Below, in pieces: positions 44,108 through 56,005 of a DNA stretch of 64,000 nucleotides. A model generated the notes under the pieces. That model was not told where the DNA came from and ran no database searches. It saw only the letters and a list, made by a program, of their open reading frames with translations. Numbering within the stretch: the first letter of the stretch is position 1; the number at the start of each line of letters is the position of its first letter. Position numbers and translations under genes: made by a program. This stretch comes from Oreohelix idahoensis (taxonomy: Eukaryota > Mollusca > Gastropoda > Stylommatophora > Oreohelicidae): NCBI GenBank assembly GCA_024509875.1, contig JAMPIV010014132.1, positions 233,501-297,500 on the forward strand, read 5' to 3'.

Positions 44108-46509
44108 TGTGGTGAAGTGGGATGTTATAAATACTTATAGGGAACTTAGTGTACTGACTGAGATCAGCTGTGAAGGTATCTATATCTATTAAGAGTAGTG
44201 TATTATAGATAACCTTACTTGCTACCACATATCTATATATCTCAGTCAGAATTATTCTGGAATAGTGTGATGCTACGTTATGTGTCTAGGGTATGTGTAT
44301 GATGAAGTGTAAGTCACAACAACAGACAGATAAACAATTTAATTTAATCCACTACTCTTGACAACACTGTGACACTCACATACATATAACACTCTACAAA
44401 GATATCTTAAAAGAGTCACTGATAAACTTTCGAATAACAATATGTATTCATTACTGGCATGAATGAATATGTGTCCTGATTCAACTACAAGGGAACCAGG
44501 AATCACAATCAATTTAAATTACAAGTTATGTACAGAATGTATTTAATATGAATATTGTAGTGACATATATTATTACAAATGTTCTATGTGTGTCAGTTGT
44601 GTAGTAGTAAAATGAGGTAATACTGGTTTTGTTTTGTTCAAGCTCTGTTGGTATTTGTCATCATGACTTCAATAGTTTGTCTTTAGGGACCAGTATTTGA
44701 GATGTTCAAAGTTCCTGATTTTAAGACAAGTAAATTCCCCTCTGAATAGTATTTTTATAAAGTTATTTCAAGATGAGGGGACATAATGTTGAGCTCAGCT
44801 GGCCAACTCTGCTTATCTTGAGTGATGGCGGCAGGAAAGGACTCCTCTGCTCGAATTCTCCTCTGGGCTCAGGAGACACCTCACTGATAGCTAAAAGGAC
44901 CAAGGAGTATGCTGTCCGACTCTGGATTCAGCAAATCTCTGACCAGATGCTGCTCAGTACCATCAAGACCACTGTCCCTGAAATCAAGAAGGATGTACCT
45001 TCTACTTCATAACTAATTTATATTCTCTTTTACACTGATCACAATACAGCACAAACATTGCGTTCAGAGCGTTAGGCCAACAGTCAGCTTCATTTGAAAT
45101 ACTTTATTCCAGTATTACCCTTCTTAATGGTTACTACGCCTCTGCACTTCCAGCATTATTTCTTTCTAGTCAATCATCCAGGTGTCAGTGTACTGTTTGG
45201 CCATTCCATGCCGTTTTACTTCTCTCCGACACCCTCCGTTCAGGCTGGAGCATTTTAGGCTTTACCTCACGTTTGCCACTGAACTACACATATATATACA
45301 GGCATAAATCAACAATTCACATTCAATTTTCATTAAAAGATATTAAATGGTTCAAGCTTACCACAATTCATACGAATAACACAGATACGTTGATTAGCAA
45401 TGAATTCTGGCACAAACTGGCACAAATTTCCATCTGCTTATCTTCCAGGCTTTTATTGAGCCAAATATAAGCTGGCTTCAACGCACTGATGCTTTATCAA
45501 GTGTATTTAAACAAGTGGTTTCGAACTAACGCTCCCAAGTGTGTATATCAGCGAGACTGGCCAATGAGCCACGTTTCGACAAGTGTTTGAAAAAATGTTA
45601 TCTTTTCCCGTCTCCCCTAACAACCAAGATAGTATTTATAGCCCGACCAATCGTGGTTAGGCTTTCATTTGTTGCGCTCCAATCAATTTGGAGTTTACAT
45701 GGTAGGCTATTTCTGTAACGTAAATTTTTTTCAAACACGTTAAAAAAAAATCTTATGAGCAGAAATGATTTTATGCTGTCAGGCACCCCCAATATTTTAT
45801 TTTGGGTATAATTTATTAATTCCTGGACTATTTGCGTAACGTTTTACATATTATTTGTCAGCAAGCCCTAAGGAACCCAAAAATACTAATTTAAAGGAGC
45901 TACGTGGCTGCGTTCAAAATATGCAATTTCTTCTACCTCCTGTTTCGAAGATGTGCTGTCTGGGTACTGTTATGTGTTCAAACGTAAACCCATCTAATGT
46001 TGTCTTTTCTAATAAGAGTTTGTTATGATTTATAAACCTAACTCTGGGAAAGGGTAGTGTATTTTATCACTGTCCGTCTGAAAAAGTTAGTGCTTGTAGA
46101 CTTACACGCGTGATGCCAGCATTTGTATATCGCGCGTCGCGTGTTGCATGCGTTCCTGATTTTCAGCCCTCCCCTCTCGCTATCCTTTTGTCCATCTGTT
46201 CGTTCGTTTTGGTAACGTAATATAATTAATGTTAGGATTAATTTAGGTCATTACGCAGTACGTCTCAATGTTTTTCTTAGAAATGCAGCACACGTTTCAT
46301 TGAAGAAGGCGGGTAATAATACAGTAAGCTTTTATATCAACGTGAAAGCGTTACAATTTGCAGACGAAGCAGAAAACAAGGGGGATTTCGAGTACATTCT
46401 TTGTGACAGCACTGTTATTTTACCATTGCTCTTCTCTTTATTAATTTTATTTGTTAGGCTTCATATTTACCTAATAATTTATATATGTGGATTAGAATAT
46501 TTCATGACA
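44108..46509 (-). repeat. 3' LTR of element A3
   Basis: TGTGGTGAAGTGGGATG ... GGATTAGAATATTTCATGACA without its first base, the reverse complement of the family A LTR; 2,402 bp. The inverted polypurine tract CCTCCCCTCTT (46,510-46,520) abuts it. Confidence 0.92.
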
Positions 46510-46734
46510 CCTCCCCTCTTAAAACAGACATTATATGTCAGTCCTTTATTCTATATACACATATAGAAATTTATTATTATTTCTGGGGTTTACGGTGATT
46601 CTCATCACACGGATGGCGGCTTAAAAAATCCGCTCCCAGATTGGTTTTTCCAGATATATATTCAATGCTAAAATTATATGGAGCCAGAAGCAAAGACCAT
46701 CGGAGTAACCTAGAGTTCTCATGCTTAGCCTGTG

Positions 46735-48012
46735 CTAAAACGATAAAGGTTTGTGGTCAGTTTGCAACTTAAATGCCTTCCCATATAGATAAATATTGAA
46801 TTTCTTTATTGCCCATATTACTGCAAGACATTCTTTTTCGCTAGTTGAGTAGTTGATTTCAGCTTTATTCAACTTTCTGCTAGCATATGCCACTGGGCTT
46901 AATTCCCCATCCAATGCATCTGATTTCTGTAGTAAAGTTGCACCTAACCCAATATTACTTGCATCCGTCCTTACTATGAATTCTTGACTTAAGTCAGGTA
47001 ATTTCAAAATGGGTTTACTTGTGAGCTTTTCCTTCAATTCTTGGTAAGTCATTTCACATTGTGGTGTCCATGTAATGCGATCTGGAAGTCCTTTACGTGT
47101 CAATTCCGTTAAAGGTGCACATATGGAATTAAAGTTTTTGATATACTTCTGGTAGAAACCACATAATGAGACAAAGGATCTCACGTCCTTCTTGGTTTGT
47201 GGTCTCGGGGCTTTCTGTAGTTTCTCTAAATTCTTTGGGTCAGGGGTCATGTTTCCCTGATAAACTGTGTGTCCCAAAAATTCCAATTCTTTACATCCAA
47301 CGCAACATTTGGTTGGTCGGGCTGTTAAATTTGCCTCCCTAAGTCGATCAAACAGCATGTTCAGAGAGTCAATGTGTTCCTCAAATGTTTCTGTTGCTAT
47401 AAGGATATCATCCATAAAATTTGTTATACAGGGATTATTCAGAGGATCCAATAATTTTCTCATCATTCTAGAGAAGACACTAGGCGCATTCTTCAATCCA
47501 AATGGCAATCTATTAAACTCATAGTGTCCTTCTGAGGTACTAAAAGCTAGGTATGGTCTAACCTCAGGCTTTACGGGAATCTGATAGTATCCTTTACTCA
47601 GATCCACTTTTGAGAAATATTTAGCTTTATTTAGCCTGGCAAACAGCTGATTTGTATCCGGCAATGGATCCACCTGTCCTTCTGTAATAGCGTTCAGTCT
47701 CCTGTAATCTATACAGAGTCTATGTTCTCCAGAGGGCTTCCTTAAGAGTACAACACCGGAACTATACGAAGACTCACTGTGCGAAATAATTCCTTCCTTC
47801 AATAGATAGTCTATCTCTTCCTTCAAAGCTTTTTCCTTAGCAAACGGAATCGAATATGGTTTCATACAGACAGGTGTGGAGTCTATGAGTTTCATATCAT
47901 ATTCCAATAGGTTTGTATGCCCTGGTCGGTCTGTTAACACCTCTGCATGATTATTTAGAACCTGTTGCACTCTCTCTTTCTGAGTTTTCGTTAAATGTGT
48001 ACTGATTTTCAC
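46735..48012 (-). CDS. pol: Reverse transcriptase and RNase H of element A3
   Basis: Best enzyme copy of family A: 425 open codons. RT: LTDRPGHTNLLEYDMKL, LLRKPSGEHRLCIDYRRLN (89-107), motif A KVDLSKGYYQIPV with D137, motif B LPFGLKNAPSVFSRMM (169-184), motif C NFMDDILIA (198-206), then LEFLGHTVYQG. RNase H: FIVRTDASNIGLGA with D350, SEKECLAVIWAI with E394, LQTDHKPL with D419. The frame ends at 46,735 by a shift; the rest of RNase H (APYNFSIEYISGKTNLGADF) is readable in another frame to about 46,590, followed by 70 bp and the polypurine tract. The N-terminal join to integrase is broken by one extra A in an A-run near 48,075. Confidence 0.93.
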   Translation of the reverse strand: MKISTHLTKTQKERVQQVLNNHAEVLTDRPGHTNLLEYDMKLIDSTPVCMKPYSIPFAKEKALKEEIDYLLKEGIISHSESSYSSGVVLLRKPSGEHRLCIDYRRLNAITEGQVDPLPDTNQLFARLNKAKYFSKVDLSKGYYQIPVKPEVRPYLAFSTSEGHYEFNRLPFGLKNAPSVFSRMMRKLLDPLNNPCITNFMDDILIATETFEEHIDSLNMLFDRLREANLTARPTKCCVGCKELEFLGHTVYQGNMTPDPKNLEKLQKAPRPQTKKDVRSFVSLCGFYQKYIKNFNSICAPLTELTRKGLPDRITWTPQCEMTYQELKEKLTSKPILKLPDLSQEFIVRTDASNIGLGATLLQKSDALDGELSPVAYASRKLNKAEINYSTSEKECLAVIWAIKKFNIYLYGKAFKLQTDHKPLSF

Positions 48013-48046
48013 CTGTGCTGCTGTCTCACAGGGGTGTAATGGATAT

Positions 48047-48457
48047 TCAAATGATGAAAGTGGTTCCTTTTTTCATCTCCATGGCGATGGACAAGGTCAA
48101 CAAGTGTGTCTCTTCCTGATGTTCTCTTTCCAAATATTTCTTCAGGAGATTCACATGATAGATTTTTTCTTTCCCCTTCTTATCTATCTTATAATTTGTT
48201 CTAGACACCTTCTCTAGAACTGTATATGGACCCTGCCATCCAATTTGTAACTTATTCTGACTCCCGGGCAAAAGAAGCAGTACCTTCTCTCCCACAGCCA
48301 AATTTCTGTCTTTCGCCTTCCTGTTATAATAGGCAGCATGTTTCTTCCTGGCTTGTTTCAAATTTTCATTGGCAAGTTTCCAGCCAGTTTTCAACCGAGT
48401 GGTCAGCTCATTCACATATTGGTATGAAGATGTAATGTTTTTCCTCTGCCTTTTCAT
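48047..48457 (-). pseudogene. Integrase C-terminal (GPY) domain of element A3
   Basis: YQYVNELTTRLKTGWKL, ARKKHAAYYNRKAKDR and the GPY domain IGWQGPYTVLEKVSRTNY, matching A1 almost residue for residue. It lies upstream of RT as in A1. It ends at 48,047 because of a one-base change in an A-run (six A where A1 has five). Confidence 0.88.
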
Positions 48458-48559
48458 CAGTCCACGTTCTTAACAAAGCTACATATGGACCTTTAATTGT
48501 GTGGACCTATTTGTCCATGCACCGGTATGGTCTCTTCCACTCGAAGCTTTATAGTGATG

Positions 48560-48860
48560 ATTTTTCCTCCCAGAATTATCATTCACAAAACGACCGCTAC
48601 CAATTTTTTTCTTTTGGGGCTTTCTCCCCACTTAAAATTCTTGATGAGAGATTTCCTCTCTACATCCTCTTCCTCCAGTTTGTTTAAGTCCGATTGAGGG
48701 ATTTTCGGCTTATCCTGGGGGTAAGACATCTTTTTGCACTCTCCGCATAGTGGCCATTGTAAAACAGTTAAGTGAAGCTTGTCCGTGAAAAGGGGCTTCC
48801 CATTCCATTTGGTCCACTTTATCAAATCTATTTTTCTTTTTTATTATCAGGCCTAATTTT
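48560..48860 (-). other. Unassigned segment replacing the integrase core (element A3)
   Basis: Counterpart of 10,331-10,650. The minus-strand frame 48,583-48,825 is open for 80 codons: IKWTKWNGKPLFTDKLHL, TVLQWPLCGECKKMSYP, DLNKLEEEDVERKSLIKN. The CxxC and the acidic-basic helix are conserved with A1. I recognise no family. Confidence 0.5.
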
Positions 48861-49329
48861 GCCCCCGTGGCGTGTCCAGGTCCTGATCCATGTTCCCACT
48901 TGTGGGTGTTCCCTCATGTGCTATGCTACACCTTTCTACAAAATTCTCAATGTCCCATCTTGCTTTGGGCCAATAATAATTGTGAGCCACCTTTTGAATG
49001 ATGGTACCTATTTTCTCATGGTCCCCATCTGGTTTCACATGTAGGCTCCTTATTAATTCTGTCCTGTATCTTTTTGGAAGAACCAGCTGTCCGTGACCAT
49101 GGGATCTAGTTCCAGTCTTCCTATACATCAACTTGTTTTTCATGTAAAAATCTCCCTTGCCTGGAGTTGTATGACAAGTTGACAATTTTCTGAAACAAGG
49201 CTTGAGTGTTTTATCCCCAGCCTGTGCCTTCCTCATCTCTTCTGGAGTGGTATCTAACATAATATCCTCCTCCTGTCTTGAGGTCGACCTGACCTGAAGG
49301 GTTGCCATATACACAGGTTCCTTCTGCAA
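48853..49329 (-). pseudogene. Integrase N-terminal zinc region remnant of element A3
   Basis: 158 codons reading LDTTPEEMRKAQAGDKTLKP ... LVLPKRYRTELIRSLHVKP ... HNYYWPKARWDIENFVERC. It is open where A1 has a stop. One His and one Cys of the HHCC motif are recognisable but the final C-x2-C is not complete (RCSIAH). It runs into the end of gag in another frame, with no protease between. Confidence 0.75.
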
Positions 49330-50464
49330 CGGTCAGTGTCATGATTGTCCATCTGACAATTCTTACACCACCTTTTTCCTTGGTTGAAAGATTTTCTTTC
49401 ATCATATTTCCTTTCATCGAATTGTGGGAATTTATTTTTATTTTCATACCGTGGCCTATCAAATTGGTGCTTACCTTTATTTTGATCCCTAGGATCAAAT
49501 TTATTAAAGTTCTGTGGTGCCCTAAAGTTATCCACTGTTTCTTTTTATTACCTGTTACCTCTGCTTGAGCTGCTTGATACCTTTCAGCAACATTTAGCAA
49601 CTCACACCAGCCTCTCTGCACCTTGTTCCATGAGAAACTTTCTCAGGTCTGGAGCCATGGACTCTCTTAGTTGCTCTATAAGGACCATTTCCTTAAGATC
49701 TTGGGTTTTCCCCAGAGAAGTCCATTTCTCCAAGTATGTCTCGATTCGTGCAGAGAACTGGTGATAGGTTTCACCTGACAGTAGTTTAGCATTCCTAAAT
49801 TTTTTCCTGTCACCTCTGCTCATTTTTGCAAAAACTTCATAAGCTGCCCCACGAAGTCCCTGAGATAACTTTAAGCTCCACCTTTCTCTCTCTAACCCAT
49901 ACGTGGTAGCTAATAGTTCGTACCTATTTATATAGCTCTCAATATCATCGTCTTTCTCAACAAAATGATCTAAATGAAAATTCATAGCTGAGGTTGAGGC
50001 TCCTTGAGTAACCGTAGCATCAGAGGAAAGGGACTGGCACCATTTTCAGGAGCATGGCCTTGAAACTCAAACTCCCTTAGTCGTAATTCATGTTCCCTTT
50101 GTAATCTTTTCTCCTCCTTTTCTGCTTCCCTCTCTGCAGCTAATCTCTTCTCTTCTCTTTCTGCAGCTAATCTCTTCTCTTCTCTTTCTGCCTTTCTGCT
50201 TCCATGCTTCTCTTTCTGCCTCAATCTGCAACCTCTTAGTCTCAGCCTCAGCTTGCAACCTCTTAGTCTCAGCCTCAGCTTCAAATTGTAACTTCTTAAT
50301 TTCCCTGTCAGCCTCTAACTTTCTTTCGGCTTCAAACCTTCTTTCTTCGCGTTCAATAAATTTGTCACATTCCGTAGTAACATAGGCAACCATAACTTGC
50401 CCATCTAATCCTAACTCTTTGCAGTCTGAACCGCAGCAGATCGAAATTTGGCCAGGTCCGCCAT
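49254..50464 (-). pseudogene. gag: Gag of element A3, frameshifted
   Basis: Start ATG GCG GAC at 50,464, as in A1. It shows the same coiled coil, capsid and CCHC knuckle (CKNCQMDNHDTDRC), but frames change near 50,425 (one base lost in a GAAAG context), near 50,200, at 49,985 and at 49,605. The capsid lacks 22 residues at about 49,808 that A1 has after MSRGD, an in-frame deletion. Most shifts sit in short homopolymers. Confidence 0.82.
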
Positions 50465-50641
50465 TGTCTATCAGGTAAATTTATACAATGTCTAACCAAC
50501 AATTTAATCTCTAAATATCTCTAATGGACAACACAGGCACCGTGAGCTCAACCTTATTTAATTCCACCCAAGGATACCTTTTAATTCTTATATTCCCTGA
50601 AGTGAATTACCCCCAATATTTTTAATAGTTAAAGATTCAAA

Positions 50642-50661
50642 ATCCCAAGAGCGAGACCCCA
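50642..50661 (-). other. Primer-binding site position of element A3, altered
   Basis: The minus strand reads TGGGGTCTCGCTCTTGGGAT where A1 has TGGGGGCTCGTCCGGGAT. The ends match and the centre differs, with two extra bases. It is no longer a clean tRNA-Pro site. Confidence 0.6.
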
Positions 50662-50666
50662 ATATA

Positions 50667-53468
50667 TGTGGTGAAGTGGGATGTTATAAATACTTATAGG
50701 GAACTTAGTGTACTGACTGAGATCAGCTGTGAAGGTATCTATATCTATTACGAGTAGTGTATTATAGATAACCTTACTTGCTACCACATATCTATATATA
50801 TCAGTCAGAATTATTCTGGAATAGTGTGATGATACGTTATGTGTCTAGGGTATGAGTATGGTGAAGTGTAAGTCACAACAACAGACAGATAAACAATTTA
50901 ATTTAATCCACTACTCTTAACAACACTGTGACACTCACATACATATAACACTCTACAAAAGATCTATCTTTAGGGACGCTGTCGCTGAATAATTACTTTT
51001 CGCATAAATAACTTATATGTATTCTTTACTGGCATGAAAGGAATATGTGTCTGATTCAACTACAAGGGAACCAGGGAATCACAGACTGTCCAATTTTAAA
51101 TTTAAAAGTATATGTACAGACTAAATTAGTCAATATGGAATATTGCTATAGTGACATATTTTATTACAAATTATCTACAAAGTGTCAGTGTGGGCTAGAA
51201 GTTAGATAAATATGAAGTGTAATACTGGTTTTGTTTTGTTCAATGCATCTGTTGGTATTTGTTCAATCATGACGTCAAATAGTTTTGTCTTTTGGGACAT
51301 TCTAGTATTGGAGATGTGTTCTCAGTTCCTGATTTATTATAGACAAGTTAAATCTCGCTCAGGAATGTTAATTTTTTATCGCAAAGTTCATTTCAAGATG
51401 CTGGGGACATATTGTTGAGCCTCAGAGGCAACTCTGCTTATATGAGTGCTGGGGCAGTACGGATCACTGCTCGAATAATGTATAGTTCGGAGTACGCCTT
51501 ACGATAGCTATTAGAGGACAAGGGGTGGTCACGAGGTATGGGGAACATAAATGCACTGAGGATTGCTGAGAAAACGTTACCCCATCAAGAGGAAGAAGTC
51601 ACTGACCCAACAAGAAGTAATGATTGATGACCGCCATTCACCGAGCTACGATGGGAGGTGAAATTTCGTTAATTCACATCTATGGTTGGCCACAGTTACC
51701 CTAGCCGCACAAATAGCGTTCAAGAAAGTAAACGTCCTACCCCAGAAATGGGATTCAAACCGATATTTATTGACGGAGGTTCAGTCATTACCCTTCTGAT
51801 AAATTGTTACTACGCCGTCGTCACGAATTACTATTTCCTAAATATAAAAAATCTAGTCAGGAGTCATCCAATAAATCCACGAGGTTTAAGTAAAGAGCCA
51901 TACCATGTTAGATATTATACGATTTATATTTTAAAAAGACTCCATACAGGTGATGATCAACTTAGGCAAGTTATCTACGCTAAACTGCAAACACATAAAC
52001 AACAGTATATATGGACATCCATAAAAATAACAATAGGGGGTCCCCTCCCAAATATCCACGTTGAAATGATATTAAAGGTTCAGGAGCTTAGCCATCATTT
52101 TTATCATACTGAAGAAACTTTTCCAGAAAAAATTGATTAGCTCCAATTGAATTTGCTACAAAATTGGAATCACTTTGAAATCGCTTCGAGGCATTTTTAT
52201 TAGCAAATTTAAGCTTGCTCAAGCTATGGAGTGACATCCTACCCAAGTTTAATATAATAGGTGGTTTCGATTTATCCAAAGAAAGTTAGTATATAGGTGA
52301 TTATTGTGGCCAATGAGCCACGGTTTTAAGATACAGAAGATTGTAATTAAAGGAAAGAATATTATATTTACTCCAAGTCAACGGGAAGGTAAAAAAGAAA
52401 TTAATATCGCCGGGGAAACCAAACGTTGTTAGCGTCTAAAAATACTAGTAGATGTTGGTATAGGCTTGATATTTATAGGTAGATAGAATGTCAGAAAGAT
52501 GTGAATATTAATAGTCGAGGTGGATATACAGCGTTGAAAGAAAACATCTGATAGAGCAGAGTCAAGAAATTGCTTGGTAGCAGTCAGCAAAGAAGATATA
52601 TAACATTACCATTGTATAAGCACAAGCGAACTTCTTGGTAAGAGTATGCGAAAGTTTCATATAATATGGTAGCTAATGTCTGAAGGGAGTGTGTTGAAGT
52701 TGTCCCCTTTTCTAAGATACATGGGTGGAGATACGACGGAAGCAGGCGTATCCCCTTGCCTTAGGGACATCATCAGATCAATATAATTTACCTACCAAAT
52801 AGGAATGAAGTAAGCTGTCAGTGTACTGAAGTGTGTACAATTACTTTCAAAACGGATCTATGTTGTTGGACATGTTTTAATAAGGGATAGTTATTACTAT
52901 AAAACCAATCTAGTGCAAGTTCTTATATGCGTACTCTACTATCACTGGTTATCTGTCATGAGGAGGGGGTAGTAGACATGTACAGTGTGCATTTATGCAT
53001 TCATTATGCTGTCGCTTACTTAGATCTATCCTGACTTGAGATAAGAACTCCTTCAAGATCTTTTAAAGTCTTATCCTACCTTCGTAACTGTGGTGGTTAA
53101 CTGTAATAGTGGAATTAAGGGTTAGGAGAATTAATTCTGGTTCTTAGCAGGAGTCTCAATGTCTCTATTGGATGGACTAGAGAAATGGAGAGGACTCCTG
53201 TATCTGAATGGGTGGGTTTAAGGAGAGAAATCCAGTGGGAGCTTAGCTAGATAACGTGGAAAAGGTAAAGAAATAGGAGGAATCACTGAAAAAAGCCCTG
53301 AGAGGAAAGAGGAATACATAGGATTTGTCAGGAATGCTACCTAAATTTAATAATACATCCAGAAGTGCTGTTTTCTATAGTTAATAAGAATATGTTGCCG
53401 AGTAATAGGTAGGGATAATTTAGCGCGTTAATACAGTTAATATATGAGTAATTCGATATTTCATGACA
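50667..53468 (-). repeat. 5' LTR of element A3, strongly degraded
   Basis: The first 290 bp match the 3' LTR (44,108 onward) almost exactly. From about 50,960 insertions and substitutions accumulate until only landmarks remain, such as GGCCAATGAGCCACG (about 52,310) and the terminal ATTCGATATTTCATGACA (53,451-53,468). Its length (2.8 kb against 2.4 kb) is increased by insertions. The 152-codon open frame at 51,682-52,140 lies inside it and is not a gene. Confidence 0.65.
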
Positions 53469-56005
53469 ATGAAGAGTAACCATTTTTTAATAATAATGTT
53501 AGGAATATAAAACATAGCTAGGTTTATAAAATCTTGTGCAAAAAAAAAACAAAGATGAAATTATATATAAAGAAAAAAAAAAAAATTAAAAAATTATGAG
53601 AATATGCAAAGACTGTGTTGTTAAGACATGACGTAGTCGACTGCATGTTACAAAAATGTCACTAGATTTCAAAAATTGCTGCAAGAGACACAAGTGTAAC
53701 ATCTAGTTGGAATGGAAAGAGAGGGGGAAGATAGTGGAAAAAATGTGTTAAAAATAAACTTATAGACCGATTCGTGTAGAACGCATTTGACCCAATCGTG
53801 TTTTTTTATGAAAAAATCAAGTACGAGGACAGACTGACAAACAGACAAAAATAACATACTTGGACTGAGGTAAGACGAATTGACTTATTTAAGGAGGTAT
53901 AATAAGTAAAGGGAGCGAAATGACGGGTGATCATGCCAGATACATAAGCTAATATTACTTCACCGCACAGACGCGCATTAATGCCATTTCCAGTATAAAT
54001 TTTTTATATATGGATAAGTAGAATTTTAGCCCGTGTTTTTTGAAGTATCCCATTTAAGTAATTGCAATTAGAGGTCACTATCCATATAGATGCCAGCATT
54101 CAGCTGAGTTTTGGCTAAATACGAAAAATCTTGAAGAGATTAAATATCTGGTAAGATGATAAGATAATTTCACATTGGTATTTAAGATCATGTTTATGTT
54201 TACGAAGTGGTTTGATACTGCCATATCAATAATTATCCTTACATAAGTAAGGATTCGTCTTAGATCCAGCATCCTAAGTTGTATGGTTTAGAGAAAACAT
54301 AAAATACACATAAACGCCAGCAAGGATTTAGGAAGGGAGGAACAAAGATGAGATCTAGAGCTGAGAAAGAGCTAAGATACCAATCTTATTCAATAGCGTA
54401 TAAGCTACATGAACATTATATGCAGTAATATGTGAACTTGGGGAATAATACAATTGTGGGGAAACCAAGTCACATGGAAAGATGGTGCTTATGGAAAAAA
54501 CCTCTGACCGTTATCATAATGATGTGTTGTGCATCAAATGTAGATGTAAAGTGGGGGTACCTTCGCTTAGGAGGTAGAAGTTCTGACTCAATACACAGAT
54601 AGCTTATTTCAGAAAGTGTGAGATTACATATTGTTTGGCACACCAAGAAGTGTCAAATTCCTGATGATAATGATATATACCAGAAGTGTGGACCAGTAGC
54701 AGTGTTAACGAGATATGTCAGACCAGCCTGTATTTGCCCCAAGCACTGAGTAGGGTGCGGTGCCAGGTAGCCTTAATGCCAAAAGAGGAACTAGAGAGTC
54801 CAAGAAAATAGACAGTAAAAGGCACTCGAAGGGCACTGATTACCAGACCAGAACTATACTCTAAGATAATGCACCCACCACATACACGTTGACTATGGAA
54901 ATCACGTAGCAACCTTACACTTATTTCGATGTGAAGCATACAACTCAATAGATCTATACCCTTTTACGTGACTGAGACATGAAGTGCGGGTTTGTCAGCA
55001 ACATAGAAGGGCGAAGATGAAGTGAACACCCTAAGCACCATACCACCATTAAAAAATAACGACACAGTGAGATAATTTACCCATATAAACATACCGCAAT
55101 CAAAAATTACGGAAGTAGCTAAATTGAATAAATTCCTACCTAGGTAACAATTTAATCTGACAATTTGCATATTCATGCCCCCCCATTCCATTAATAACTT
55201 CAAAAAAATTTTCATCTTGTTATGACACTCAATAAAACCTTGGGTTCAAAAAAATAAATTTAAAGCTGCAAAATTTACATATCAAAAATTTAACAGCTTG
55301 AGGTTAAAACTCAGACCATTATAAATTGTATTACATACATTATTAGACCATATTTAAATAAAATGGTGTGACTTGTGTATTGTAAAATACAAAAAAAAAT
55401 TTACAAATCAGTTTCCTAGAATTTTAAAAATAACCCAAAAAATTAGTAATAAAAAGATATTGTGCATGTCTAAAACACACCACCCATAAGGGCCTTCTGT
55501 AAACACACCAGTACATTATATCATCCATAGAGCCTTACCTCGATGCTTACCCCACCCAGAAATACCACCTAGGTATACAGCTCAAATACCAATACCATCA
55601 TAAACCACAACAATAATCATGATACAAAAAACATTAGAGTGTAATGATGGTAAAACATTGTAAAAAACAAACTAAAAATATAAAAATAAAATCATAATAC
55701 AAAAGAAAAACCCTCCAATAATAAATGGTATTGCAACAGCAACCTTAGGTTTCCATACAAGGTACCTCCGAGATTATGTTATGCGTGGAGAACGCAGAAA
55801 AAATATCTTAACAGACAAAGAATGTAGATTTTAATAAAATACAAAAGCTTGAATTTATGCGTCTAAAGGAACCTGAAAAAAAAAAAATTCTTACAAGGGC
55901 TCAAAATGAAGCTTTTGTCTAATATCAAGGATATATAAAAAATTTATAAGAAAAAAGAAAAATTTTTTTTACGGGGGGGGGTTGGTGGGGGTGTGCAGGT
56001 AAATA
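53469..56005. other. AT-rich, no gene seen; possible low-quality remainder of element B
   Basis: Long A-runs, no repeat periodicity, no coding motif. If A3 is nested in B, this should hold what follows B's RT, but I can recognise nothing. A G-run (55,973-55,980) and G-rich sequence before 56,006 may be B's polypurine region. Confidence 0.4.

Larger units (their letters stand above)
44108..53468 (-). mobile_element. LTR retrotransposon A3 (family A, reverse orientation)
   Basis: Same family as A1. The 3' LTR (44,108-46,509), polypurine tract, RNase H, RT, integrase GPY, the unassigned segment, the integrase zinc remnant, gag, an altered primer site and the 5' LTR (50,667-53,468) follow in order on the minus strand. 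It lacks protease and the integrase DDE core at the same place as A1, but unlike A1 has a well-preserved RT and RNase H. No matching 5-bp target duplication is seen (ACCTT on the left, ATGAA on the right), and the right LTR is badly degraded. Confidence 0.88.

Noticed and set aside
51682..52140. 152-codon frame as a possible gene
   Set aside because: It lies inside the degraded 5' LTR of A3, with no homologous frame in the other LTR copies and no recognisable motif.
44103..53473. Target duplication for A3
   Set aside because: ACCTT on the left and ATGAA on the right do not match; the right end is too degraded to judge.
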